Below are positions 25,060-33,627 of a DNA stretch of 64,000 nt, in pieces. Each line of letters opens with the position of its first letter. The first letter of the stretch is position 1. The position numbers were made by a program, and so were the translations under genes. The notes beneath the pieces were generated by a model, which saw nothing but the letters and a program-made list of their open reading frames with translations, did not search any database and was not told the origin of the DNA. This stretch comes from Pontibacter sp. SGAir0037 (GTDB lineage Bacteria > Bacteroidota > Bacteroidia > Cytophagales > Hymenobacteraceae), in contig NZ_CP028092.1 of NCBI RefSeq assembly GCF_005491705.1, forward strand, positions 2,356,001 through 2,420,000, given 5' to 3'.

Positions 25060-26145
25060 CTAAAATAAAAGTTTGAACTCTACATAAACTGCCTTCAGTA
25101 GCCTGTAAACTATCCATGGTATTCTGGTGTCCCGCATACTTAAAAGATTCCCTCCATATCTGAAAGCTCGATCGAGTTTATGTTGCTGAGTCGCATATTC
25201 AAAATAAATTTCCTTTATCTTCTTTGGAGTCCAGCTTTTGGCAGGTGCGCCTGATTCTCTCTTCTCTTTCTTCAGAACATCCAGAATGTAAGCAGCTCTG
25301 TTTTGATAAGTATGCTCCAGATGTACTAGTTCGTAAGCAGCCTTGGCTATAGAATTTCTTTCATCTTCATGTGCCAGATAATAAGCTATTTTCTCAACCA
25401 AATCCTTTTCGTTTTGATAGGTAACAAAATGCTTCCCATCTACAAAGCCGAGTGCAGTTAATTCTGTAGGAGCCATAGTAATTAATAACGCTCCCGCAGC
25501 CATTATTTCAAAACACCTAAGATTTGCGTCCTGCAAATAATCATCTCTGGATATGTTAACCGCAATTTTAGAATCTGTGTAAACACCTATTAGATCATCC
25601 TGATTGTAGAAAAGGTTAATGTTATTAGTATAGAATTTTTTATGAATCAGGTTAACAAGAGCCTTTCGCTTCTGATACAATTTCCCATCTAATCGTCCTA
25701 CCCAACCTACCTCATATTTTCTGGCTATTTTATACTCAGGGTATAGATGTCCCTCTACTGCATGAGGAAGCAGAAATGCATTAGGATGTCCTGCTTCTCT
25801 GAAAATTTTCTCATACCCTGGATGGAAAACAAAGGCGTAATCAAATAGCATAGATTCATTTATCCTGCTCTTCGTTCCATGATAAGTATCTATATGAAAA
25901 CAAGCAGTTGGAACGTCAATTTCTACAATTTCATCCGGAATATCAGTTAAATATGGATTAGGATAAAGTATTAAGATAGGCTCAACGTCTATTTGCCTAA
26001 GCCTGCTTATCTCTTTTGCAAGCATGTTTAAGCTTCCATCATAGAAAATTACTTCCACAAGCTTTGAAAATGCCTCGAAGTAAGCTTTTCTCTCTCTGTT
26101 TATTTCCTCAAATGAACAGAGGAAAATAATAGCTTCAGATTTCAT
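25060..26145 (-). CDS. CgeB-like glycosyltransferase
   Basis: A protein of 361 residues resembling the spore-protein CgeB / Glyco_trans_1_2 group. The N-terminal half has ILILYPNPYLTDIPDEIVEI and PTACFHIDTYHGT. Then come YEVGWVGRLDGKLYQKRKAL and AVNISRDDYLQDANLRCFEI followed by MAAGALLITMAP, the donor-binding end. The C-terminal segment RAAYILDVLKKE is normal for the family. CgeB-like proteins are recorded in glycan and flagellin-modifying loci, but their sugars are mostly unknown. Here it sits in the middle of the EPS operon. Confidence 0.8.
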   Translation of the reverse strand: MKSEAIIFLCSFEEINRERKAYFEAFSKLVEVIFYDGSLNMLAKEISRLRQIDVEPILILYPNPYLTDIPDEIVEIDVPTACFHIDTYHGTKSRINESMLFDYAFVFHPGYEKIFREAGHPNAFLLPHAVEGHLYPEYKIARKYEVGWVGRLDGKLYQKRKALVNLIHKKFYTNNINLFYNQDDLIGVYTDSKIAVNISRDDYLQDANLRCFEIMAAGALLITMAPTELTALGFVDGKHFVTYQNEKDLVEKIAYYLAHEDERNSIAKAAYELVHLEHTYQNRAAYILDVLKKEKRESGAPAKSWTPKKIKEIYFEYATQQHKLDRAFRYGGNLLSMRDTRIPWIVYRLLKAVYVEFKLLF

Positions 26146-26226
26146 AGATTATAATAAAAGTATTCGTTTTTAGAGAGATAAAATTGTTGTCAAAATCTGT
26201 AGCTAATATTCTTTCCGCATTTAGAA

Positions 26227-27177
26227 TTAACATTCCCACTGCACTTTATTTAGGCTGCTGTTTGAAACTTTAGCCATAGCATGGTTCCAATATTCTTGAA
26301 CACCATCTGAAAGGTCTATTTTTGGCCTCCAACCTGAATGATTTGTTAATTTAGTCGTATCGAGTACATTCTCTAACACATCGAAAGGCCTTAGTTCCTT
26401 ATAATACACCTCGGGTAGCATAAAACCATCGCCTAGAGCCATCTTAAAAAGATAATCCAAAATGGTTTTATTGGATGTACCGATACCAGTACCTATGTTG
26501 TAAACTTCACCAGGTTTTCCTGCATACAAGGCCGCAATTATTCCTTCAGCCACATCCTCTACATGTATGTAATCACGTATTGTACCTTCTTTCCCGAATA
26601 TACTAATAGCCTTATTTTCTAAAATTGAATAAGTAGCCGTAGCAATAAAGCCCTGGCCTGAAAAAGGAGTTTGCCCGATACCATAAGCGTTTCCCGGCCT
26701 AACAGAGATTACGGGTAACCCTTTATGCTTAAAGTACATGTGTGCATATTTCTCTACAGCAAGTTTTGTTATACCATAAGGAGAAATAGGATTCGTTTCT
26801 GCAAGCTCAGAAGTTGGATTTTCATTGGTGTTACCGTAGATAGCTCCACCTGTCGAAACCATAACGATACGACTAATCGGGAACTGCCCCATCCACTCAA
26901 AAAAATTAATGGCAAAAGGTAAGTTGTCTCTTATATCTGCAATAGGATCATCAAAGCTGGTTTTTGGGGTAGAAGAATAAGCCAGATTAATAACGCCCTC
27001 CACTCCCTTTAAAATGCGCTTTAAATCAATATAATCTAAGCTCGACCAATCATAATGTTGAGCATCATTTCTTCTGCTGTTACCTACTATAATTACTTCG
27101 TGCCCCTGAACCCGCAGTTTATTAACTACATGCTGACCAATGAAACCAGCTCCTCCAAATACACAATATTTAGCCAT
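26227..27177 (-). CDS. NAD-dependent epimerase, UDP-glucose 4-epimerase-like
   Basis: A protein of 316 residues of the extended SDR family. It shows the GxxGxxG site (CVFGGAGFIGQHVVNKLRVQ), EGVINLAYSSTPKTSFDDPI, the catalytic Ser in VMVSTGGAIYG and YxxxK in YGITKLAVEKYAHM, then SVRPGNAYGIGQTPFSGQGF and EVYNIGTGIGTSNKTILDYL. The pattern fits GalE-like epimerases that change the C4 configuration of UDP-hexoses, but other nucleotide-sugar reactions are possible. It would supply a precursor for the EPS unit. Confidence 0.88.
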   Translation of the reverse strand: MAKYCVFGGAGFIGQHVVNKLRVQGHEVIIVGNSRRNDAQHYDWSSLDYIDLKRILKGVEGVINLAYSSTPKTSFDDPIADIRDNLPFAINFFEWMGQFPISRIVMVSTGGAIYGNTNENPTSELAETNPISPYGITKLAVEKYAHMYFKHKGLPVISVRPGNAYGIGQTPFSGQGFIATATYSILENKAISIFGKEGTIRDYIHVEDVAEGIIAALYAGKPGEVYNIGTGIGTSNKTILDYLFKMALGDGFMLPEVYYKELRPFDVLENVLDTTKLTNHSGWRPKIDLSDGVQEYWNHAMAKVSNSSLNKVQWEC

Positions 27178-27273
27178 AAAATTTGAATTTAGATAATGAA
27201 TGACAGCTGCCTTATTTTATGCTTTATGATCTCCAGAAATATCAGTTTGTCTTATGTTAAGAGCACTTATTTA

Positions 27274-28155
27274 CTATCTCTGAGTTCTTAATCTTCTATC
27301 ATGCCTCCAAAGCATAAACTGAATTAAGAATGCACTTTTTATTTCATACAATAAATCTATTATCGCGTAATTAAGGCCTCGAAATTTATACTTAAAGGCA
27401 TAAGGTATAATGTTGATTGATTGAGGAATAAGAATTTTAAGCCGCGTTGTTAAAGAATAGTACTTTCTATGATCCGGATGCCGTTTCAGCAGTGTCAGAA
27501 CACTATCTATTCCAACTTTATAATGGTAATTAACTAAGCGCCATGGGTGGCATGCAGAAGCCTCAGGAACAAAAATCAGCTCTTGCCCATCTTTTATAAC
27601 TCTGGTTCTGAACTCGATATCTTCTAATTCGAAATGAAAATCTTCGCAATAGCCACCAATTTCTTTATAATAGTTTGCCCTTACAGCCAAATTGCAACTC
27701 CATAAGTACCCTCCTTTTTCATTTCTGGGAGATACCTCATTAAATCGCTGTTGCTCACGATCTGGCATTGTTTTTCCTTCAAAAACATTGTGTGAAGGAT
27801 TGGTTTTAATTGCCTTCACATAAGCCTCAATCCAATTGGAATTCGGTAAACAATCATCATCAGTAAAGGCAATCCATGGAGCTCTTATATGCTGAACACC
27901 ATTGTTCCGATTAGCTGCAGGTCCTTTACGTGGACCTGCAACCCACCTCACCCATGGGTATTTTTCCTTAATCATGCTCTCCGAAGTTGTTAAGGAGCCA
28001 TCGTCTGAAACAATAACTTCATAGTTATCACTTTTTAGTGATTGAACATCAGGATGCAGACAATCTAAACATTGAGCCAGATAATCATTGCGGTGCCTTG
28101 TGGGTATAACGACAGAAATAAATGGGTCTGAATTTGTCTTATTACTATCCAGCAT
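27274..28155 (-). CDS. Glycosyltransferase family 2
   Basis: A GT-A enzyme of 293 residues. ISVVIPTRHRNDYLAQCLDC is the classic start, YEVIVSDDGSLTTSESMIKE holds the first Asp pair, and PWIAFTDDDCLPNSNWIEAY holds the DxD-type motif (DDD) that binds metal and nucleotide sugar. The acceptor end EIGGYCEDFHFELEDIEFRT carries the ED base motif. It has no membrane segment, so it is a soluble cytoplasmic enzyme. It is the only clear GT2 enzyme of the locus, the others being mostly GT4. Confidence 0.92.
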   Translation of the reverse strand: MLDSNKTNSDPFISVVIPTRHRNDYLAQCLDCLHPDVQSLKSDNYEVIVSDDGSLTTSESMIKEKYPWVRWVAGPRKGPAANRNNGVQHIRAPWIAFTDDDCLPNSNWIEAYVKAIKTNPSHNVFEGKTMPDREQQRFNEVSPRNEKGGYLWSCNLAVRANYYKEIGGYCEDFHFELEDIEFRTRVIKDGQELIFVPEASACHPWRLVNYHYKVGIDSVLTLLKRHPDHRKYYSLTTRLKILIPQSINIIPYAFKYKFRGLNYAIIDLLYEIKSAFLIQFMLWRHDRRLRTQR

Positions 28156-28199
28156 GAGATCAACAGATATGAATGTTTAATATCCTTCAGAATAACAGT

Positions 28200-29078
28200 T
28201 TAAGCATGTTTAAGCGCTTTCCTGATTCTGTGTAATTTGCCCCTGATTTTATTTATTGAAATTGCATTATCATGGCGCAACTCAGCTTCTGTCTTTGAGT
28301 TCCACAACAAAGCTTCTTCCGCAGTTAGCTGCTTTAAGAAATACTTGTTTATTGCAAGCTTTCTATGCGTCGGGACACCAGCCCAGTGAACAATATAAGG
28401 CTTAACATTTCCAGCTCCCCAATACACTTCTTCAAAACCTTCTTCTTTATAATCACCAGCCCATGTAGATTGCATATTGTATGGCGGTAAAGAGAGGTTT
28501 ATAATGGGAACACCAGTTAAACTGACTAAAAGATTAATAGCTACCTGATCTTTGTAAACTTGAATTTTATCAATTAATGTGCTCCTAAATGTACCTTCGC
28601 AGGTTGTCTTAAGAGTTTCTAAAGTGTATAGCTTTCTATCACATGCGAATTGACCGGCATTAAAAATATTTTTTTGCCAGGTTGTACTTTTAGATAGAAA
28701 ATAAGCTTTGGTTTCATCGTTGTATGTATGATCAGGATTATTCCAATGAGTACACGAAGTAATAAATGCATCGACAGGCTCCAGAACCTCCTCCGGGTTT
28801 CTCAGAAATATAATATCAGAATCTACATACTGGTAGTTGTCAGTTAAAAAGCATTGATATTTCCGACACATCGAGAACATATTATGGCTCTTTGACCATG
28901 CAAGTAAAGGCTCAATTTCCCACCAAACAGCACCTTCAGGCAAATCAAATTTATTATCATCAAAAGGAATAACCCAGATTGGAAGCTGGCAACCTGTCGC
29001 ACGTAAAGATCTCTCCATTGCAAGAAACTGCAACTCCACATTCTTATTAGCAAGGGTTATGATTTTATCTAATTTCAT
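28200..29078 (-). CDS. Putative GT-A glycosyltransferase (GT8-like), unassigned
   Basis: A protein of 292 residues. The start KIITLANKNVELQFLAMERS with LPIWVIPFDDN looks like a nucleotide-diphospho-sugar transferase, and YQYVDSDIIFLRNPEEVLEP holds a DxD (DSD) as in GT8-type enzymes, followed by FNAGQFACDRKLYTLETLKT. Near the end, YIVHWAGVPTHRKLAINKYF supplies the conserved HWAG. I infer a soluble sugar transferase. Family members are annotated mostly as hypothetical or nucleotide-diphospho-sugar transferase. Confidence 0.65.
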   Translation of the reverse strand: MKLDKIITLANKNVELQFLAMERSLRATGCQLPIWVIPFDDNKFDLPEGAVWWEIEPLLAWSKSHNMFSMCRKYQCFLTDNYQYVDSDIIFLRNPEEVLEPVDAFITSCTHWNNPDHTYNDETKAYFLSKSTTWQKNIFNAGQFACDRKLYTLETLKTTCEGTFRSTLIDKIQVYKDQVAINLLVSLTGVPIINLSLPPYNMQSTWAGDYKEEGFEEVYWGAGNVKPYIVHWAGVPTHRKLAINKYFLKQLTAEEALLWNSKTEAELRHDNAISINKIRGKLHRIRKALKHA

Positions 29079-29087
29079 AGTTCATTT

Positions 29088-29975
29088 TTATTTGATGATT
29101 CTCTCGTATTTCAGCTGAACATGCTCAAGTTTATACAGCAATCTTTCAACCTTTTCATCTAACAGCGTCTCTCTACTTAAGAAAATTCTACTGTGTCTTA
29201 ATTTTGCAAAATCTCTGATAATTGACTTCTGTAAGAAAGCATCCTGATATGAGGTATATAACTGTGCACTCTGCTTTATAATAAAGTCGGGAATATTGCC
29301 GAACCTGGTTGTTATTTTTTTAGAAACAGAAGCTTTATCATACAGAGGCCTGAGTACTGTTGGTTCATATTGTAAATTCAGAGACTGAGTCCAGTCTAAC
29401 CACTTAAACTCATTTATGCTTTTGTAGAACTTAACAGGAATCCAGGGCACCCGAAGCGTATCTGCAACAATGGCTCCATGCATAGCCTCTGCAATAACCA
29501 CTTCAGATTGCAAAATCTGAGATAAAACATCATCTGTTTCACCCAAGGGATCAATAAAGTGGTAGCCTACTTCCTCACATACCCTCTTCCAATCGTAGAA
29601 ATGTAAACTCCCATGATGAGGCATGAATGAGAATTTATACTTCTTTATAGGGTGTTTCATATTGAATGCCCTTAATAGTGCAGCACCATCAGTTATAGCT
29701 AGCTTTTCGCTGATACCTAATTTTTTTGCGGTTAATGGCCCTCGTACACATTGCACATCATAGCTACTATCTATGGTTGGTAACTCGCCGTAAGCAAAAC
29801 CTGAACTAAATATAATCTTATGTTTAGCATCTCTTCTGAACTGAAGAATTGATCCGATCCCTAAGAATACTGTGCTATCATCCTCATCAAAAAAATCAGG
29901 AAGGAACTTACCAAAGATGATAGGATTAAGGGCATCACCAAAGTTTTTATTCTCCCTAAAGTAGATTAGCTTCAT
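29088..29975 (-). CDS. Polysaccharide pyruvyl transferase family protein
   Basis: A protein of 295 residues. The N-terminus KLIYFRENKNFGDALNPIIF is the WcaK/ExoV-type start (N-x-GD), and VFLGIGSILQFRRDAKHKII, then SSGFAYGELPTIDSS and CVRGPLTAKKLGISEKLAIT followed by DGAALLRAF continue the PS_pyruv_trans pattern. EVVIAEAMHGAIVADTLRVP carries the conserved AMHG block. Such enzymes add pyruvate ketals from phosphoenolpyruvate, giving acidic polymers. It starts 9 bp upstream of the previous gene and overlaps the flippase gene by 20 bp. This suggests a pyruvylated, negatively charged EPS. Confidence 0.85.
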   Translation of the reverse strand: MKLIYFRENKNFGDALNPIIFGKFLPDFFDEDDSTVFLGIGSILQFRRDAKHKIIFSSGFAYGELPTIDSSYDVQCVRGPLTAKKLGISEKLAITDGAALLRAFNMKHPIKKYKFSFMPHHGSLHFYDWKRVCEEVGYHFIDPLGETDDVLSQILQSEVVIAEAMHGAIVADTLRVPWIPVKFYKSINEFKWLDWTQSLNLQYEPTVLRPLYDKASVSKKITTRFGNIPDFIIKQSAQLYTSYQDAFLQKSIIRDFAKLRHSRIFLSRETLLDEKVERLLYKLEHVQLKYERIIK

Positions 29976-31263
29976 GTTTTACTTTATTTAAGCCTATGAA
30001 TGCGACTAATATTTTATTCAACAAGTTGAATGAACTTAGAATTATAGAGAAAACCAGCACGTTATAAGTAGTGCTAAGGTCCATGCAAAATACCAACACT
30101 ACCTGAAGTACAATATTACTACTTATGCTTACTATGGGTATCCAAGTCCATATCCACTTGCGTGAACAATTCATGTCCCACATAAGAACATTAAGCATCA
30201 TGATGCAGGAGTTCAGTATCAGCAGCCCTACTTCTTTCTCAAGATGAGCATACTTGCTTCCGATAATCCACAATAATGGTTCAGGAAATACATAAGCGAA
30301 AGCAGCTATACCGGTGGCAAGCACAGTAGCTCCGGCCATTATGTTGAGGTATCTTTTTACTAATACTTTATCTGATTGCCTTGCCAGAAAGGGTGCCACA
30401 AGAATTGAACTTGCTGCATTCAATATCAAAAACAACTGCCCTAACCTTCCCAGTGCTCCTACCTCAGCTATGCTTTCAGATTTACCGAATACTCCTATGA
30501 TAAAAAGCGCAATTTGGGCACTGAATGCCGAGTAAATAATACCTGGAATGACAGGCTTTATATAGCTGTAAATTTCTTTTCGAGCAGCCTGAGAACTAGT
30601 TTCCGGTTCAGCAATCAATACACCTGCTTTTTCCTTAAAGGCTCTACCATTATACCACAAAGTAAGGCTAGATAATATTGCTGCTATCCAAGCATTTAAT
30701 CCTGAAAAGAGAGCTAATAGTCCTAACACTGATAATCTTCCTAAACTACTTTTAAGCTCTACAGAGTAAAGATCTTTTAACCTTTTATGCATTCTAAGCG
30801 GAGTTGTATAATATGCACTTAGCCCAGAAAAAAATAAATTAAATAAGATTGAACATAGCAGTATACACGTTATATATAAAGGCCAGCCGTGATGAAAATT
30901 TAACAGAGGAAATACAATTAGACAGATTAAGCCAACTATTATAAATAATCTGTTCCTATAGTATTTACCAGCTTTTATATATTCACCAATAACCTCTTTA
31001 TTATGAATTTTAGGTCCGACTAACGCTACTATGGCACCTGAAAACCCAAGCTCAACTAGCATTTGGGCAGTTGATTGAAAGGCAAATGTGATACTATATT
31101 GAGCATACTCTTCTACAGTTAACCACCTTATTAACAAAAACCCGCTCAGCAACTGTACAAATTGAATTGCTCCTTGTCCTAATAAAAATGCTCCGAGAAC
31201 TTTAACCCACTTTCTTATAGTTTCTCGCTCTTCCTGTACACCTAGTGCTATCTTTCCTATCAT
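29956..31263 (-). CDS. Wzx-like oligosaccharide flippase
   Basis: A membrane protein of 435 residues from the ATG at 31263; a TTG six codons further upstream (31281) is also in frame. It has about twelve to fourteen hydrophobic helices, the layout of the MATE/MOP-type polysaccharide flippases. Typical blocks are LLIRWLTVEEYAQYSITFAF near the start (the family's R-x-L-x-x-E-E-Y-A) and FGKSESIAEVGALGRLGQLF in the middle. It carries the lipid-linked repeat unit across the inner membrane. It is the first gene of the long leftward EPS run, facing the WcaJ-like gene across an 840-bp spacer. Confidence 0.88.
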   Translation of the reverse strand: MIGKIALGVQEERETIRKWVKVLGAFLLGQGAIQFVQLLSGFLLIRWLTVEEYAQYSITFAFQSTAQMLVELGFSGAIVALVGPKIHNKEVIGEYIKAGKYYRNRLFIIVGLICLIVFPLLNFHHGWPLYITCILLCSILFNLFFSGLSAYYTTPLRMHKRLKDLYSVELKSSLGRLSVLGLLALFSGLNAWIAAILSSLTLWYNGRAFKEKAGVLIAEPETSSQAARKEIYSYIKPVIPGIIYSAFSAQIALFIIGVFGKSESIAEVGALGRLGQLFLILNAASSILVAPFLARQSDKVLVKRYLNIMAGATVLATGIAAFAYVFPEPLLWIIGSKYAHLEKEVGLLILNSCIMMLNVLMWDMNCSRKWIWTWIPIVSISSNIVLQVVLVFCMDLSTTYNVLVFSIILSSFNLLNKILVAFIGLNKVKHEANLL

Positions 31264-32106
31264 CTTAGAGCTGGAAACCAAATATTAAAAGTTTCATTTA
31301 ACACAATTGTAAATTGATAGTTTAACAATCTGCAGAGATCAAAAGTATTCTTTGGGATTTATAGGAAAGATTTACTTTCTCCTACAGCACTTATATACAT
31401 AAAACAATAACTAACAAAGATTTAATGCTAGCCAACTGAGGCTATAGTGGCTTAATCTCTGACAATTTACATTAGAAATACTATGCCAATATTTAAAAAC
31501 ATCAATATTATACCTGGATAATCATAAAATTAGCCACAAATAGAACTTTTACACATAGCATAAGTATAACTAATCTCATAATAAACTGTGTCTTGTTTTC
31601 ATTTTGAAACATTTTTTCCCATTTTGACACAAGCTACTACATATAAGTAAGGCTAGTATTTCGATTATCAGGAGAATGCACCTACTAAATTATGGATGGT
31701 AGCTATGTTGCATTCCTTTAGTACATGATCAATGATTTATTAATCTTATTTTAAGAGCAAACATAAAAGAGTATATGTTATACTATGCCTTATAGGATGA
31801 GCTTCCGACCATATATGCGTATCCCCTCTGCTCTATGCTATCTAATAGGCTACTACTTTATCTCATATTGATACACATTTTGCCATTTTAGGAATCATTC
31901 TACCAGAGAAAGACTTTGCTATTTCTATTAAGAACAATAATACCAAGTCATAATCCTATATATTAAACTAATAAGGCAATTTAAGCATTTTACAAATATT
32001 TAATATAAATATGGCACGATTTTAACACTTGTTTCGCTAAACAGCATAATAACTTTCACCATTAAACTGGCGAACAACCTTAATTGAAATGTAAACCTTA
32101 CATTCT
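31264..32106. other. Divergent spacer between flippase and wcaJ-like genes
   Basis: About 840 bp of A+T-rich DNA with no credible gene. It should hold promoters for the leftward glycosyltransferase run and for the rightward WcaJ-like gene. It includes the motif pair at 31600-31630 and a weaker copy CATTTTGCCAT at 31876-31886. Confidence 0.5.
31600..31630. promoter_or_regulatory. Candidate EPS operator, direct motif pair
   Basis: CATTTTGAAAC (31600-31610) and CATTTTGACAC (31620-31630) are direct repeats matching at 10 of 11 positions and spaced 20 bp start to start, close to two helical turns. CCCATTTTGACAC here matches CCCAATTTGACAC at 10153-10165 in the other divergent EPS spacer at 12 of 13 positions. 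TTTTTCCCATTT also occurs in both spacers. The shared sequence suggests a common regulator. Confidence 0.35.
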
Positions 32107-33504
32107 ATGGCACAAAAATATTCTACCTTACTTAGATGGATTAATGTCGTAGTTGATTATTCACTGCTGAATGGCATTTTATGCGGATCGTTTTTCATAG
32201 CAGGTATTGATGTAGATTGGTGGAACGTGTATGATTCAAGATTAACAATCTTACTGCTTAACTTCTGCTGGTTTTTTAGCACAAGTATTTCTTATGATCA
32301 TAGCTATATGCTAAAACACAAAGCAGCTTTAATTATTAATGCTACTATTGGCTCATTATTGGTTTTTACCACATTAGCAGCTTTATTAAAATACGCACTC
32401 CCTCATCTTTATGTACCTCCTACACCTTATTTATATTTTTTTATTCTTTTTCCAGCATTCATATTAAGCATAAGGTGCTTTTTACTATTGCTGAGAAAGC
32501 ACCGGCGCAGATTTTGGCCAGGGTATCGCAGTATTGTAATAGTAGGAGCAGGATCTGGTGGAATTGATTTATATAATCATATAGTTTCTAACCCGCAGCT
32601 CGATTTGAACTACCAGATAAAGGGCATTTTTGACGATGATAACTCGAAAATGCCACCTCATATTAATTACTTAGGTCCTGTTGAAGAATGTATTCATTAT
32701 GCATGTGCCAATAATGTAGATGAGGTTTATTGTGCTTTATCCTATAGTGATAGTAAAAAAATTGAAAAACTAATGCAAGAGGCTGATAAGAATATGATTC
32801 GCTTCAGACTTGTGCCAGATGTAAAAGGATCCATCCAACGTAATTTTTTAGTAGAGCTATTCGGGTATGTACCGGTACTAAAGGCTCGACAGGAACCATT
32901 AGAAAATAAGGCAAATGAAATTATAAAAAGACTATTTGATATCGTTTTTTCCTTATCTGTAATAATTTTTATACTCAGCTGGTTTATACCTATTGTTGCT
33001 TTAGCAATTAAATTAGATTCTAAAGGGCCGGTCTTTTTTAGACAACTACGATCAGGAAAAAACAACAAGCCTTTTTATTGTCTGAAATTCAGAAGCATGA
33101 AAGTAAATAGCACTAGCGATAGTGTACAAGCCTCCAAAGATGATTTAAGAGTTACCAAGCTAGGTAAGTTCATCAGAAAGACAAGCATTGATGAGCTTCC
33201 TCAATTTATCAATGTTTTATTAGGTAATATGTCCGTTGTTGGTCCTAGGCCTCACATGCTGAAACATACACATGATTATTCTCAATTCATTGATAACTAT
33301 ATGGTGCGGCACTTCCTTACGCCTGGAATAACAGGATGGGCACAAGTGAATGGGTTCCGAGGAGAAACCAAGGAAACAACTTCTATGATCAATCGTGTCC
33401 AAGCTGACCTTTGGTATCTGGAAAATTGGTCGGTATTACTGGATATGAAAATAATATTCCTAACCTTCTGGCAGTCACTGAAAAAAAATGACAATGTTTA
33501 TTGA
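32107..33504 (+). CDS. WcaJ-like undecaprenyl-phosphate sugar phosphotransferase
   Basis: A protein of 465 residues with four to five N-terminal membrane helices, a CoA-binding-like Rossmann part (VIVGAGSGGIDLYNHIVSNP, IFDDDNS), a further membrane segment (DIVFSLSVIIFILSWFIPIV) and the C-terminal Bac_transf catalytic domain. Catalytic blocks are FFRQLRSGKNNKPFYCLKFR followed by SMKVN, LGKFIRKTSIDELPQFINVL, and NMSVVGPRPHM with FLTPGITGWAQVNGFRGET. It is the initiating enzyme that transfers a hexose-1-phosphate to undecaprenyl phosphate. The gene is transcribed alone, away from the flippase, and ends before a long hairpin. Confidence 0.93.
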   Translation: MAQKYSTLLRWINVVVDYSLLNGILCGSFFIAGIDVDWWNVYDSRLTILLLNFCWFFSTSISYDHSYMLKHKAALIINATIGSLLVFTTLAALLKYALPHLYVPPTPYLYFFILFPAFILSIRCFLLLLRKHRRRFWPGYRSIVIVGAGSGGIDLYNHIVSNPQLDLNYQIKGIFDDDNSKMPPHINYLGPVEECIHYACANNVDEVYCALSYSDSKKIEKLMQEADKNMIRFRLVPDVKGSIQRNFLVELFGYVPVLKARQEPLENKANEIIKRLFDIVFSLSVIIFILSWFIPIVALAIKLDSKGPVFFRQLRSGKNNKPFYCLKFRSMKVNSTSDSVQASKDDLRVTKLGKFIRKTSIDELPQFINVLLGNMSVVGPRPHMLKHTHDYSQFIDNYMVRHFLTPGITGWAQVNGFRGETKETTSMINRVQADLWYLENWSVLLDMKIIFLTFWQSLKKNDNVY

Positions 33505-33568
33505 ATTATTTCTTAGCGATTTTCTTCAGTAAAAGTCAAGATCTACCTGCACAGGTCAGTTTTTTATT

Positions 33569-33627
33569 AGAGCATGAGTTGTGTAGTTGAATAGTTAGCT
33601 ATCACTACCCAACTACACAACTGCTCT
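33569..33627. terminator. Bidirectional hairpin between wcaJ-like gene and phospholipase
   Basis: GTTGTGTAGTTG (33578-33589) pairs exactly with CAACTACACAAC (33610-33621). AGAGCA (33569-33574) and TGCTCT (33622-33627) extend the stem with a small bulge. It lies about 65 bp after the WcaJ-like stop and covers the phospholipase stop codon at 33613, so it can end transcripts from both sides. Confidence 0.65.

Noticed and set aside
32010..32030. TGGCACGATTTTAAC considered as a sigma-54 promoter upstream of the wcaJ-like gene
   Set aside because: The required GC at the -12 position is missing.
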